Below are positions 41,412-50,097 of a stretch of DNA of 64,000 nucleotides, in pieces. A model generated the notes under the pieces. That model did no database searches, had not been told where the DNA came from, and worked only from the letters and a program-made list of their open reading frames with translations. How positions within the stretch are numbered: position 1 is the first letter of the stretch; each line of letters begins with the position of its first letter. Source of the stretch: Candidatus Zemynaea palustris (GTDB taxonomy: Bacteria; Vulcanimicrobiota; Vulcanimicrobiia; Vulcanimicrobiales; Vulcanimicrobiaceae). The DNA is taken from contig PLCB01000026.1 of assembly GCA_003134695.1 (NCBI GenBank), forward strand, positions 213,684-277,683, read 5' to 3'. Position numbers and translations under genes: made by a program.

Positions 41412-41443
41412 GTGTGCCAGGGTGTTGGCACACTGGCCTGCTT
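41412..41443 (+). repeat. 32-bp palindromic sequence shared with the TnpB element end
   Basis: The segment beginning GTGTGCCAGGGTGTTGGCAC and ending CCTGCTT recurs at 63028-63059 with a single mismatch (G/A), in the same orientation. The first 22 bases form a hairpin with 8-bp stem. Such palindromes are the recognition ends of IS200/IS605-type elements. Here no transposase follows. Confidence 0.8.
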
Positions 41444-41581
41444 AAATGAGCTTGGGCCTTCGGTAGGCCCGCAGGGAGAGGCGCCGGGTTACCGGACCTC
41501 GACGATCTGCGAAGTGAGCTATCACCCGGCGAAACCGGGTTCCGTGAAAGCGGAGGGCACACACAACGATAGACCGGATGG

Positions 41582-41606
41582 AAAAGTGCTCGACCGAGCA
41601 CTTTTT
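41582..41606 (+). terminator. Intrinsic terminator of the structured RNA
   Basis: AAAAGTGCTC and GAGCACTTTT pair over 10 bp around GACC, followed by more T. This is the strongest terminator in the window. It lies ~120-145 bases before the next gene. Confidence 0.85.
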
Positions 41607-41725
41607 CGTTTCCCGGTCCGGACTACCCCAAAAGTCCTATGTCGGCGCTCTCGCGGCCGAGCGTGGCCCGTCCGAAACCTTGTGATGGGTGCGCTTTGAG
41701 CGCTTCCCGGACCGGGAGCAAACAC

Positions 41726-42268
41726 GTGTACTATAATTCGACCGAAAGCGCCGACGCCGACGTCATCCGCTGCGCCGCGCTGCTGCCCGACCACCACCTG
41801 CTGACCAAGGACGACTCCGAAGTCGTCAGCCATATTCTGGGGGGCCAGAATTTCAGCTACTCTTACAAGGAAGACGGCGGCCCGGTCAGCTGGGGCGCCT
41901 TCGGGGAATCGTTCTCGACGATCGGCGAGCTCCGCCGCCTCGCCATGGACCACCCCGCCGAAGAGAGCTCGGCCCCCGAGGTCGCGCTCGAGACGGTCGG
42001 CCTCGACCTGTTCGGGAACATGTTGGACACGATCGCCTTCCTGCGCGTGCGCCTGCGGGCGCTCGCCGACGTCTGCATCGAGCGTGGGATCATCACGGGT
42101 CCCGAACTGCTCGGTAAGTACAACGAATACCACGAGCGTAGCTACCAAGCGTATCGCGATCTCATGCTGCTACGCCCGGACGTCTTCGTTCAGCGCTTCG
42201 CCGAGTGGCTCCAGACCGAGCGCGACTACCGCGTGCGCCTGGCCGGAGACCCCGCTCCGCAACCGTAA
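41726..42268 (+). CDS. Hypothetical protein
   Basis: The product from GTG 41726 is 180 residues, acidic and helical, with segments DADVIRCAALLPDHHLLTKD, GQNFSYSYKEDGGPVSWGAF and a C-terminal helix bundle (AFLRVRLRALADVCIERGII, ERSYQAYRDLMLLRPDVFVQ). GTG has GGGAG seven bases upstream. An ATG at 41639 would add 29 residues containing CDGC, but has no ribosome site. TATAAT at 41732 falls inside the gene and is probably chance. I do not recognise a family. Confidence 0.5.
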   Translation: MYYNSTESADADVIRCAALLPDHHLLTKDDSEVVSHILGGQNFSYSYKEDGGPVSWGAFGESFSTIGELRRLAMDHPAEESSAPEVALETVGLDLFGNMLDTIAFLRVRLRALADVCIERGIITGPELLGKYNEYHERSYQAYRDLMLLRPDVFVQRFAEWLQTERDYRVRLAGDPAPQP

Positions 42269-42402
42269 CCCGATCCAGCGGGATTTTGCGGCGAGGGCGC
42301 CAATCCTCATATCAGCGAATCCCGCTGGCTCGCTCGGCCGCGTCACCGCGTTTCCCGGGGCGACCATCGCGCGTCCGCTTTCGATAACCTCGTAAGCTGG
42401 GC

Positions 42403-44259
42403 GTGCCGACGCGCGCGAGATTCGTCGTTCGTCACCACCGAGTGATAGGGTCACATTTGAACTTCAGTACCCTCCGCCTGCGCCCGTATCAACTTGGGGC
42501 GCAAGAGGCGATTCTCGAAGCGCGGAAGCGTGGCTTTCGCGCACAACTGGTTTCCCTTGCGACCGGACTTGGCAAGAGCGTTGTAATAGCAACGCTCCCC
42601 GAGCTGCTGGAGCTGCGGCCCGGCGACGTCACGTTGATCATCGCGCATCGCGACGAACTCATCCAGCAGCTCGTCGAGAAGATGAAGGCGCAGAACCCGG
42701 ACGCGATCGTCGGCGTCGAGAAGGCCGAAGAGTACGCCGCCGAAGATAGCACGATCGTCGTCGCGACCGTCCAGACGCTGACCGGTCCGCGGCTCAACCG
42801 CTTCGTCACCAAGTTTGGCCGGCGCATCGCGCTCTTCGTGATCGACGAAGCCCATCACGCCGCCGCGCCGACGTACCGCGCGATCGTCGACAAGATTCAA
42901 CTCAAGCGGCCCGACGCGCTGGTCATCGGCTTCACCGCGACGCCGCAACGCGGCGACGGCGCGCGGCTGGTCGACATTTTCCCCGACATCGTCTACTCGA
43001 TGGACGCGCGCGCAGCGATCGACGACGGCTACCTCACACCGGTGCGCTCGTACGCCATCGCTACCGACACCAACCTCGACGAGGTTGCCTCGCGCGGCGG
43101 AGATTTCGTCCTCGGCCAACTCGCCGAAGCGGTCGACACCGACGAGCGCAATCAGAAGGTCGTCGAGTCGTATCTTCAATTGACGCCGGGCCTCAAGACG
43201 CTCGTCTTCACGGCGTCGGTCGAACACGCGAAACACGTCGCCAAGCTCTTCAAAGCGGCCGGCGTCAAGGCGGCCTTCGCGAGCGGTGAGACGCCGCCGC
43301 GCGAACGCGAAGCGATCGTCGCCGGCTTCCGCGGGACGAAGATCGACGTCTTGGTCAATTGCGGACTCTACCTCGAGGGCTTCGACGTCCCGTCGATTCA
43401 GGTGATCATCAACGCGCGCCCGACGAAATCCGCGACGCTCTACACCCAGGTCACGGGGCGCGGCCTACGACCGCTCGACAACGATGCGTTTCTCCTGTCT
43501 CAATTACCGAGCCCCGAGGCGCGGCGTGAAATGATCGCGATGAGCGAGAAGCCGTATGCGACCATCATCGACATCGTCGACCAAGCACGCCGCCATCAAT
43601 TGATCACGCTGCCCTACTTGTGGGGCTTGCCGGCGCAGATCGACGCACAGGGCCGGCCGATCTCGCAGGTCGCCGAACGCTACGAAGAACTCTTTGGGCG
43701 CTCGCCGCGCGAAGCGGCTCGGGCGCGCACCGCCGAGGCAATCGAAACGGCGCTCATCGAACTCGACGAAGCCGCCAAACCGAAAACCAATCAGGTTGCC
43801 GCGTGGCAGCAGGTCGGCGTCGATCACTGGCGCCTCGAGCGCCCTCCGCACCGCGTCGCGCGCGACCGGCGCGGCCGCATCGTGCCGCACTTCGAGGAGC
43901 AATTCGAACGGCTCATTTCGATGGCCAAGAAGATCGCGCCGCACGAAGACGCGGCCGGCTTCGCGCTGCGCATCCTCAACGTCGATCGGCGAGCGGTGCG
44001 CGAAGAGTCGATGCAGATCGACGTGACGCAGCGCGGTGATTCTTGGGTGACCGCGTTCCGAAATGGGAAAGGCCAGCCGCGCGACATCGGGACGGCGAGT
44101 TCGCTTGCCGAAGCGATCGGCGCGGCGCAAACGCGCCTTCAGAACGGGGATCTACCGGTCGCGCAGGTCCGGCCGCCGGGGAACAAGGGTCGGCGTCCAC
44201 GCCATTTCCGCGGCCGCCGTCGGCGCCAGCACGCGGCGCCTTCAACCGCCGCTTCGTAG
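42403..44259 (+). CDS. DEAD/DEAH-box helicase (SF2, type III restriction-like)
   Basis: The 618-residue ATPase has motif I ATGLGKS, Ia AHRDELI, II DEAH (FVIDEAHHAAAP), III FTATPQRGDG, then the second RecA lobe with VFTASVEHAKHVAKLF, GLYLEGFDVPSIQVII and motif VI TQVTGRGLRP. The C-terminus carries an unclassified basic extension (PGNKGRRPRHFRGRRRRQHA) that should bind nucleic acid. It resembles stand-alone RadD/Res-subunit-like helicases. GTG 42403 is used, though TTG 42457, just before NFSTLRLRPYQ, may be the true start. Confidence 0.85.
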   Translation: MPTRARFVVRHHRVIGSHLNFSTLRLRPYQLGAQEAILEARKRGFRAQLVSLATGLGKSVVIATLPELLELRPGDVTLIIAHRDELIQQLVEKMKAQNPDAIVGVEKAEEYAAEDSTIVVATVQTLTGPRLNRFVTKFGRRIALFVIDEAHHAAAPTYRAIVDKIQLKRPDALVIGFTATPQRGDGARLVDIFPDIVYSMDARAAIDDGYLTPVRSYAIATDTNLDEVASRGGDFVLGQLAEAVDTDERNQKVVESYLQLTPGLKTLVFTASVEHAKHVAKLFKAAGVKAAFASGETPPREREAIVAGFRGTKIDVLVNCGLYLEGFDVPSIQVIINARPTKSATLYTQVTGRGLRPLDNDAFLLSQLPSPEARREMIAMSEKPYATIIDIVDQARRHQLITLPYLWGLPAQIDAQGRPISQVAERYEELFGRSPREAARARTAEAIETALIELDEAAKPKTNQVAAWQQVGVDHWRLERPPHRVARDRRGRIVPHFEEQFERLISMAKKIAPHEDAAGFALRILNVDRRAVREESMQIDVTQRGDSWVTAFRNGKGQPRDIGTASSLAEAIGAAQTRLQNGDLPVAQVRPPGNKGRRPRHFRGRRRRQHAAPSTAAS

Positions 44260-44271
44260 GCTTCAGCGCGT

Positions 44272-44751
44272 CTAGTGCGCGCCGTGTTTTTCGAAATAAC
44301 GCTGATGGTATGCTTCGGCGGGATAGAACGGCGCAGCCGCTTCGATCGCGGTCGCGATCGGCTTCTTGTAGCGACCTGACACGGCGAGTCGCGCTTTCGA
44401 CGCCTCCGCCGCCGCCTTTTGCTGGGGCGTGTGATAGAAGATCGCCGACCGGTATTGCCGGCCCACGTCGGGGCCCTGACGGTTGGTTTGCGTCGGATCG
44501 TGCATCTCCCAGAACGCGTCGAGCAATCGCTCGTAGCCGACCTTCGCCGGGTCAAAGCGAACCTCGACGACCTCCGCGTGACCGGTTCGGTCGGTGCAGA
44601 CTTGTTCGTAGCTTGGATTGGGGACCGAGCCGCCGCTATACCCCGAGGTCACTTCGAGCACACCTGGGATCTCGCGGAAGGCCGCCTCGACGCCCCAGAA
44701 ACACCCGGCGCCGAAGGTCGCGACCTCGGTCTCTTGCATGGAATCGCCCAT
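44272..44751 (-). CDS. msrA: Peptide methionine sulfoxide reductase A
   Basis: The 159-residue enzyme reduces the S-form of methionine sulfoxide in proteins. The catalytic motif GCFWG holds Cys17, followed by [20 protein letters not shown], the conserved [14 protein letters not shown] and [20 protein letters not shown]. No recycling cysteine is seen near the C-terminus, which ends [11 protein letters not shown]. It is convergent with the helicase. A second ATG at residue 5 is equally possible. Confidence 0.95.
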   Translation of the reverse strand: MGDSMQETEVATFGAGCFWGVEAAFREIPGVLEVTSGYSGGSVPNPSYEQVCTDRTGHAEVVEVRFDPAKVGYERLLDAFWEMHDPTQTNRQGPDVGRQYRSAIFYHTPQQKAAAEASKARLAVSGRYKKPIATAIEAAAPFYPAEAYHQRYFEKHGAH

Positions 44752-44824
44752 CCTAAAGGGTTCTTAGAAACAAGCAGCAGCAACCCTAGCGGGGGAAGTA
44801 CTCGAATGCGGCAAATCCGGTCGC

Positions 44825-47530
44825 GTGAACCCCTTTATAGCCGCCAGACTCGTATTTCTCAGCGCCGCTCTCAGCGCCATCGTCACGGGTAGCGTGGGCG
44901 CGCAGACGCAACCGCAACCCACGCCGTCGCCCGCACCGAGCGGAGCGCCAGACCGCACCGGATTCCCGTCGATTCCGGGACTCAGCGGTTTACTTGGCGG
45001 CGCATCGCCGCAGCCGCAGCAATACACCGCTTTCGTGCGCAACGCGGAGCGGCAAACCGGACTGATCGATATCTTGCGCAAGGACGACGAGGTCTATCTC
45101 GATCTCAGTTCCGAGCAACTCGATCATCCCTTCATCATCGCGCCCGTGCTCGCCGCCGGCGTCGGCCAAGGTGCGTTCGCAGGGCGCATCTACAGTCCGT
45201 TCATCGTCGAGTTCAAGCGCGTCGGCAAACGCATTCTGTGGGTTGAGCCGAAATATTCGTTCGTCGCGCCGCCGGGTTCGACGGCAGCGAACGCTCTCGC
45301 CATCTCGACGGCCGACTCGGTCATCAGTTCTTCGCCGATCGTCGCGCAAGACGAGACCAAGAAGCGGGTGGTGATCTCGGCCGGTTTCTTCTTGGGCGAT
45401 TTCGAAAACGTCGGCCGCGACCTCGGCGGCGGCGGCGGAAACCCGGGACCGATCATCATCCTCGGACTGACCCCGCGCGCCGGCTACGCTCTCGACGGTT
45501 CGCGTTCGTACATCGAGAAGACGAAAGCACTTGCCAAGAACGACGAGATCTTGAGCAACCTCGTGTTCAGTGGTCCCCCGGGCGGTACGATCGCCGCTCC
45601 CGACAGTCGCGGCGTGCAGATTCGGATGCACTACTCGATCGCCGACGCGCCGGCGGCCAGCAACTACGTGCCGCGTTACGCCGACGATCGCGTCGGCTAT
45701 TTCATCACGGCCCAAAAACATTTCGACGACGACAGTGCGACCACACCGTCCATCCGCTATATGAACCGCTGGAATTTCAACAACGGCCCGATCGTCTATT
45801 ACCTGAGTAACGAGATTCCGGTGCAGTACAAGCCGGCGATTCGGGCCGGGCTGCTCGAATGGAACTCCGCCTTCGCGAAGGTCGGCATCCCCAACGCGAT
45901 CGAAGTGCGCGATCAGCCGAACGATCCAGCCTGGGATCCCGACGACATTCGTTACTCGACGGTTCACTGGATCACGAGCGATCGCCCCGGCTTTAGCGCT
46001 TACGGTCCGAGCGTCGCCGACCCGCGGACGGGCGAAATCATTCGCGTCTCGATCGTCATCGACGGCGAGAACATGCGTGCCGTCAAGCGCGGCTACGCCG
46101 ATCAGATCTTCCCGACGCGAATCGCACGGGGCGGCCCGATCTCGGCGGCGCAAATCGTCGACTCGACCCTCAACTGCGAAGACACTTCGGTCTGCGACAA
46201 TTACGGCGAAGAATCGGCTGAAATGGCCGCCGTCGGGACCTTGGCGATGCTCGCGTCGGGCGCGACGCCCGCCATGAGGGACAAATATGCCGAGCAGTAC
46301 CTGCAGTCGGTCGTGCTTCACGAAGCCGGCCACAACTTCGGTCTGCGCCACAACTTTGCGGCCGCAATCTATCCCCTCGACAAGCTGCACGACAAGAAAT
46401 TCACCGAGACGCACGGCTTGGTGAATTCAGTCATGCACTACACGCCGGTCAATCTCTCGCCGCCCGGCAAGCCGCAGGGTGACTTCTTCCAGTTGCGGCT
46501 CGGACCGTACGACGAGTGGGCGATCCGCTACGGCTACAGCAAGTTCGGCGCCAAGAAGCCGGCCGACGAGCGCGCTCAGCTCAAGCGCATCGCTGAGGAG
46601 AGCACGCGCCCCGAACTCGCCTATGCCACGGACGAAGACTCCGGCGGCCCGCGCGGCATCGATCCGCACGTCGCCACCTATCTGCTCTCGAGCGACCCGT
46701 TCAACTACTATCAGAACCAATTCCAGGTCTTCGATGACCTGATCGCGCGGCTCGACGCAGTCTATCCCAAGGACGACCGTCCGTACTCCGAAGAACGCGC
46801 GACTTTCATATCGATGATGCGACAGTATCAGCGCGCCGCGCTGCTTGCAACCAAGTACATCGGCGGCCTCTACACGTCACGCTCGCATCGCGGCCAGGCG
46901 GCCGGCGTCCCGCCGTTCCGTCCGATCGCGCGCGACGATCAGCGTCGCGCGTTCGCGGTGCTCTCCGAGAACGTGTTCTCGAGTAAGGCGATGCGCTTCC
47001 CGCCGAAGCTTCTTGCGAATCTCGGAACGGGCAACTACTCGTATCGCGGCGCCGACGACATCGGCATGCGTCCCGACTTCCCGGTCGAGGGCTACGTCGC
47101 CGATCTGCAGGATGTCGTGATGTACAAGCTGCTCGCTCCGGACACGCTGAGCCGAATCGAAGACGAGCGCTTGCGCGTCGCCAATCCGAACGACGTGATG
47201 TCGCTCGACGACCTCTTCGGCTGGATGCAGGCCGCGGTCTGGGACGACCTTACCCCGAATCTCACGTCGATCGACGCGATCCATCGCGGGCTGCAACGGC
47301 GCTACACGACGTACCTCGTCGCGGTCGCGCTGGCTCCGAGCTCGCTGCTCGAATTGCTCGATTTCCCGGGCGACACGGCGCCGCTCGTGCGGTATCAGTT
47401 GCGCCGGCTCGACGCGCGCCTGACGCAAAGCCTGCGCTCGCCGAAGCTCGATCGCACGACGCGCGCGCATCTCGAAGACATCCACAACCGGGTCGCGCAC
47501 GCCCTCGAACCGACGACGATTCGCAGCTAG
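44825..47530 (+). CDS. Exported zinc metalloprotease (metzincin-type)
   Basis: The 901-residue protein has a signal peptide (ARLVFLSAALSAIVTGSVGA), a Pro-rich linker and an N-terminal domain of the DUF5117 type. The catalytic domain has the extended zinc site HEAGHNFGLRH (His499, Glu500, His503, His509) with the Met-turn VNSVMHYTPVN downstream, and the C-terminal region is of DUF4953 type. These large proteases are common in Bacteroidota and Eremiobacterota-like lineages; their substrates are unknown. It starts at a GTG and stands alone, with the folate fusion gene starting 4 bases after the stop. Confidence 0.85.
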   Translation: MNPFIAARLVFLSAALSAIVTGSVGAQTQPQPTPSPAPSGAPDRTGFPSIPGLSGLLGGASPQPQQYTAFVRNAERQTGLIDILRKDDEVYLDLSSEQLDHPFIIAPVLAAGVGQGAFAGRIYSPFIVEFKRVGKRILWVEPKYSFVAPPGSTAANALAISTADSVISSSPIVAQDETKKRVVISAGFFLGDFENVGRDLGGGGGNPGPIIILGLTPRAGYALDGSRSYIEKTKALAKNDEILSNLVFSGPPGGTIAAPDSRGVQIRMHYSIADAPAASNYVPRYADDRVGYFITAQKHFDDDSATTPSIRYMNRWNFNNGPIVYYLSNEIPVQYKPAIRAGLLEWNSAFAKVGIPNAIEVRDQPNDPAWDPDDIRYSTVHWITSDRPGFSAYGPSVADPRTGEIIRVSIVIDGENMRAVKRGYADQIFPTRIARGGPISAAQIVDSTLNCEDTSVCDNYGEESAEMAAVGTLAMLASGATPAMRDKYAEQYLQSVVLHEAGHNFGLRHNFAAAIYPLDKLHDKKFTETHGLVNSVMHYTPVNLSPPGKPQGDFFQLRLGPYDEWAIRYGYSKFGAKKPADERAQLKRIAEESTRPELAYATDEDSGGPRGIDPHVATYLLSSDPFNYYQNQFQVFDDLIARLDAVYPKDDRPYSEERATFISMMRQYQRAALLATKYIGGLYTSRSHRGQAAGVPPFRPIARDDQRRAFAVLSENVFSSKAMRFPPKLLANLGTGNYSYRGADDIGMRPDFPVEGYVADLQDVVMYKLLAPDTLSRIEDERLRVANPNDVMSLDDLFGWMQAAVWDDLTPNLTSIDAIHRGLQRRYTTYLVAVALAPSSLLELLDFPGDTAPLVRYQLRRLDARLTQSLRSPKLDRTTRAHLEDIHNRVAHALEPTTIRS

Positions 47531-47534
47531 AGAG

Positions 47535-49016
47535 TTGCATGTGGTCGTCTATCTCGGGATCGGCTCGAATCTCGGCGACCGGCAAGCGAATATTCTGCAG
47601 GCCCTGCAGCGGCTGCGCACGCGCCTGAGGGTCGAGGTGCTCTCATCGTTCTATGAGACGCCGCCGGCGGCGGGCGTCTCCGGTCCGGCGTTCTTGAACC
47701 TCGCCCTTAAGGCTTCGACGGCTCTCGAACCGGTGGCGCTCGAACGCTTCGTTCGCGACGTCGAGCTCGCGGTTGGCCGGCAGCGGCCGCAGCACTTGGC
47801 TGCGCGGCCGATCGACGTCGACATCCTGTTCATCGACGGCGTCGCCGGCGACTTCGGCCGCTTCGAGGTGCCGCATCCCTATCTCGCGCAGCGCCCGTTC
47901 AATCTCGTTCCGCTCGCCGAGATTGCGCCGGAGCTGGTCGATCCCGTCACCGGCCTCTCGGTCGGCGAGTTGGCGAAACGTGCCGACACGGCGGGGATCG
48001 TACGCAAAGCGCGCTCGCTGCATTTCGACGCGAACCGCCAGGAAGAAGAACCCGCGATTCGGCTTTCGATCGATCGCGCCGGCGTCGCATCGGTCAAACG
48101 CGTCGTGCGGCTCGATCTCGACGGCAAGGAGACGGTCTTCAACGGTGAGTTCGCGATGGTCGCCGATCTCGCGCCTGGGAAATCCGGCGTCCACATGTCG
48201 CGCTTCGCCGAGTTGCTAGAAGAAGCGATGCTCGACGTCCTCGCGGTCGACCAAAAGCCGGGACGAATCGAAGACGTCGTCGGTCGGATCGCGCGTGAGA
48301 TCGTCGCGACGCACAGAGCGCTGCGCGCCGACGTGCGCTTGCGCGCCGACTTTGGGCTCGAACGTTGGACGCCGGTCAGCGGGAAGCGTGGCGAGGAAAC
48401 CTACACGCTGGTCGCGATCGCGCACGCGGAGGGCGACCAGATTCGGCGCGTCGTCGGCGTCGAGGCGGAAGGGATGACCGCGTGCCCGTGCGCGCAGGGG
48501 ATGATTCGCGAACACTCGCTGCGCGAGCTGCGCGAAGCCGGTTTCAGCGAAGAAGACGCGAATCGGGCGCTGGATGCGCTGCCGGTCGCGACCCACAACC
48601 AGCGCGGGCGCGGAGCGGTTCTGCTCGGCATTCCCGACGCTCGCGAGCGCGAGGTGCGGGCCGAAGACCTCGTCGAGATCGTCGAGAACGCGATGTCGAG
48701 CGAGACCTACGATCTCCTGAAGCGGCCCGACGAGTTCTTCGTGGTGAACAAGGCGCATCACAATCCGAAGTTCGTCGAAGATGTCGTGCGCGGGATCATA
48801 GCCGGCGCGCTCGACCTCTACGCCGACTTCCCCGACGCGACGTTCGTTTCGGCTTCGCAGACGAACTACGAGTCGATTCACAAGCACGACGCGTTCGCCG
48901 AAGCCTTCGGCACGTTCGCCGAATTGCGCGGCGAGCTGCGTACCGGGACGTCTGCCGCGCGGAAGACCGACCTCGCCACGTGGCTCGGTACGCGCCCCTC
49001 ACCCGTCGTCGCCTGA
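47535..49016 (+). CDS. Fusion of HPPK (FolK) and GTP cyclohydrolase IB (FolE2/MptA-type)
   Basis: The 493-residue protein joins two folate-route enzymes. Residues 1-~155 are HPPK (YLGIGSNLGDRQANI, LSSFYETPP, ARPIDVDILFID, VPHPYLAQRPFNLVPLAEI), which pyrophosphorylates hydroxymethyl-dihydropterin. Residues ~165-480 are a type IB GTP cyclohydrolase: GVHMSRFAELLEE, GMTACPCAQGMI, ATHNQRGRG and a C-terminal FVSASQTNYESIHKHDAFAE. The CPCAQ and HNQR forms are more MptA-like than FolE2-like, so the product could be the cyclic phosphate of dihydroneopterin. TTG 47535 or GTG 47541 starts it. The folB and folP genes are not in the window. Confidence 0.85.
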   Translation: MHVVVYLGIGSNLGDRQANILQALQRLRTRLRVEVLSSFYETPPAAGVSGPAFLNLALKASTALEPVALERFVRDVELAVGRQRPQHLAARPIDVDILFIDGVAGDFGRFEVPHPYLAQRPFNLVPLAEIAPELVDPVTGLSVGELAKRADTAGIVRKARSLHFDANRQEEEPAIRLSIDRAGVASVKRVVRLDLDGKETVFNGEFAMVADLAPGKSGVHMSRFAELLEEAMLDVLAVDQKPGRIEDVVGRIAREIVATHRALRADVRLRADFGLERWTPVSGKRGEETYTLVAIAHAEGDQIRRVVGVEAEGMTACPCAQGMIREHSLRELREAGFSEEDANRALDALPVATHNQRGRGAVLLGIPDAREREVRAEDLVEIVENAMSSETYDLLKRPDEFFVVNKAHHNPKFVEDVVRGIIAGALDLYADFPDATFVSASQTNYESIHKHDAFAEAFGTFAELRGELRTGTSAARKTDLATWLGTRPSPVVA

Positions 49017-49020
49017 ACGC

Positions 49021-50097
49021 GTGACTTTCGATTGTTTGATCGCCGGCTCGCACGTGCGCCACGACGGTGTGCGGCAGCGGCAGCAGCATCTTTTGACGCG
49101 TTTCGCCGAGCACGTGCCGGTGCTGTTCGTCGAGGAGACGACGTACGGCTCGAACGACCGCGACGTGTTCGTTGAAGACGGCCCGCTGAGCGTCTTACGT
49201 CCCGTTCGCCGCTCGTTCGACACGCCGTACCTCGACGAGCGTTCTCTCGGGGCCGCCCGCGACTGGGCGGGCGAGCGTAAACCGCTGGTCTGGCTCTCGA
49301 CGCCGACGATGTCGGCGTTAGACGAGGCTTTTCCGGCGGCGCCGCTCGTCTACGACTGCGTGCGCGATCTGATGGCGCTCGCACACGTGCCGCTGGATCT
49401 GCGGGTGCGCGAACGCGCGCTCGTCGAGCGGGCCGATTTGGTTTTCGCGGCGAGCCTCACGCTGTACGACATGTTCGCCCGTTACGGCGAACACGTCCGA
49501 CTCTACCCGAACGGCGTGGAGTTCGCGCATTTTGCACAGGCACAGAAGCTTGTCCAGCATCCGCTCCTGGCGCAATTGACGCGGCCGATCGCCGGCTGCT
49601 TCGGCACGATCGACGAGCGGATCGACATCAAAATTTTGCGCTCGCTAGCAGAGCGTGGCGGAAACGTCGTCTTGGTAGGGCCGATCGCGAGAATCGACCC
49701 GGCGGCGTTGCCGCGCCGCGCGAACGTCCATTTCACGGGAGAAATAGCATACGACGAGTTGCCTTCGTTTTTGGCAGGTTTCGATGTCGCAATCGTTCCG
49801 TTCAGGCATGACGTTGGGAAGTTGGAGTTGGGCGTTTCGCCCGGGATGATTCCCGAGTACTTAGCCGGCGGGAAGCCCGTCGTGGCGACGCCGAGCGCGG
49901 TGATCGAAGCCGATTGGGCGGACGTCGTAACGACCGCCGAAACGCCTGAGGCCTTTGTGTCGGCGTGCGAAACCACGGCGAATCAGCGGGATCCGGCACG
50001 CGTCGAAGCGGGGATCGAACGGGCTCGCGCGCTCGATTGGGACACGATCGCCGCCGCGATGTGGTCCGACATCCTAGCGCTCGCCGGCGAAGACTAG
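49021..50097 (+). CDS. Glycosyltransferase, GT-B fold
   Basis: The 358-residue cytosolic enzyme has the two-lobe GT-B pattern: a first Rossmann lobe (RFAEHVPVLFVEE, PLVYDCVRDLMA, ERADLVFAASLTLYD) and a second lobe with LYPNGVEFAHF, AGCFGTIDERIDI, VVLVGPI and YDELPSFLAGFDVAIVPFRH ending GMIPEYLAGGKPVVAT. These features fit glycosyltransferase family 1/4-like enzymes that use nucleotide sugars. The acceptor is unknown. It starts at GTG 49021, 4 bases after the folate fusion, and its stop overlaps the convergent M48 gene by 4 bases. Confidence 0.8.
   Translation: MTFDCLIAGSHVRHDGVRQRQQHLLTRFAEHVPVLFVEETTYGSNDRDVFVEDGPLSVLRPVRRSFDTPYLDERSLGAARDWAGERKPLVWLSTPTMSALDEAFPAAPLVYDCVRDLMALAHVPLDLRVRERALVERADLVFAASLTLYDMFARYGEHVRLYPNGVEFAHFAQAQKLVQHPLLAQLTRPIAGCFGTIDERIDIKILRSLAERGGNVVLVGPIARIDPAALPRRANVHFTGEIAYDELPSFLAGFDVAIVPFRHDVGKLELGVSPGMIPEYLAGGKPVVATPSAVIEADWADVVTTAETPEAFVSACETTANQRDPARVEAGIERARALDWDTIAAAMWSDILALAGED

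Larger units (their letters stand above)
41410..41606 (+). ncRNA. Structured RNA candidate ending in an intrinsic terminator
   Basis: No protein of any length with a sensible start lies here, but pairing is dense. Visible helices are GTGTGCCA/TGGCACAC (41412-41433), GGGCC-TTCGGTA-GGCCC, GAGG..CCGG-GTTA-CCGG..CCTC, CTATC (41519-41523) pairing with GATAG (41568-41572), and inside that ACCCGG-CGAAA-CCGGGT and TCCG-TGAAAG-CGGA. GTGTGTGCC (41410-41418) can instead pair perfectly with GGCACACAC (41556-41564), so two folds compete before the terminator at 41582. The arrangement suits a riboswitch or the guide RNA of a TnpB/IscB-type element; the ATGA at 41446 and what follows remind me of HEARO RNAs, but no match was run. 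Confidence 0.55.

Noticed and set aside
41412..41433. Palindrome considered as an ordinary intrinsic terminator
   Set aside because: No T-run follows, and an almost identical copy lies at the TnpB left end. An element end or RNA helix explains it better.
41732..41737. TATAAT considered as a promoter for the gene at 41726
   Set aside because: It lies after the chosen start codon, and no later in-frame start fits. Using it would require cutting about a hundred residues.
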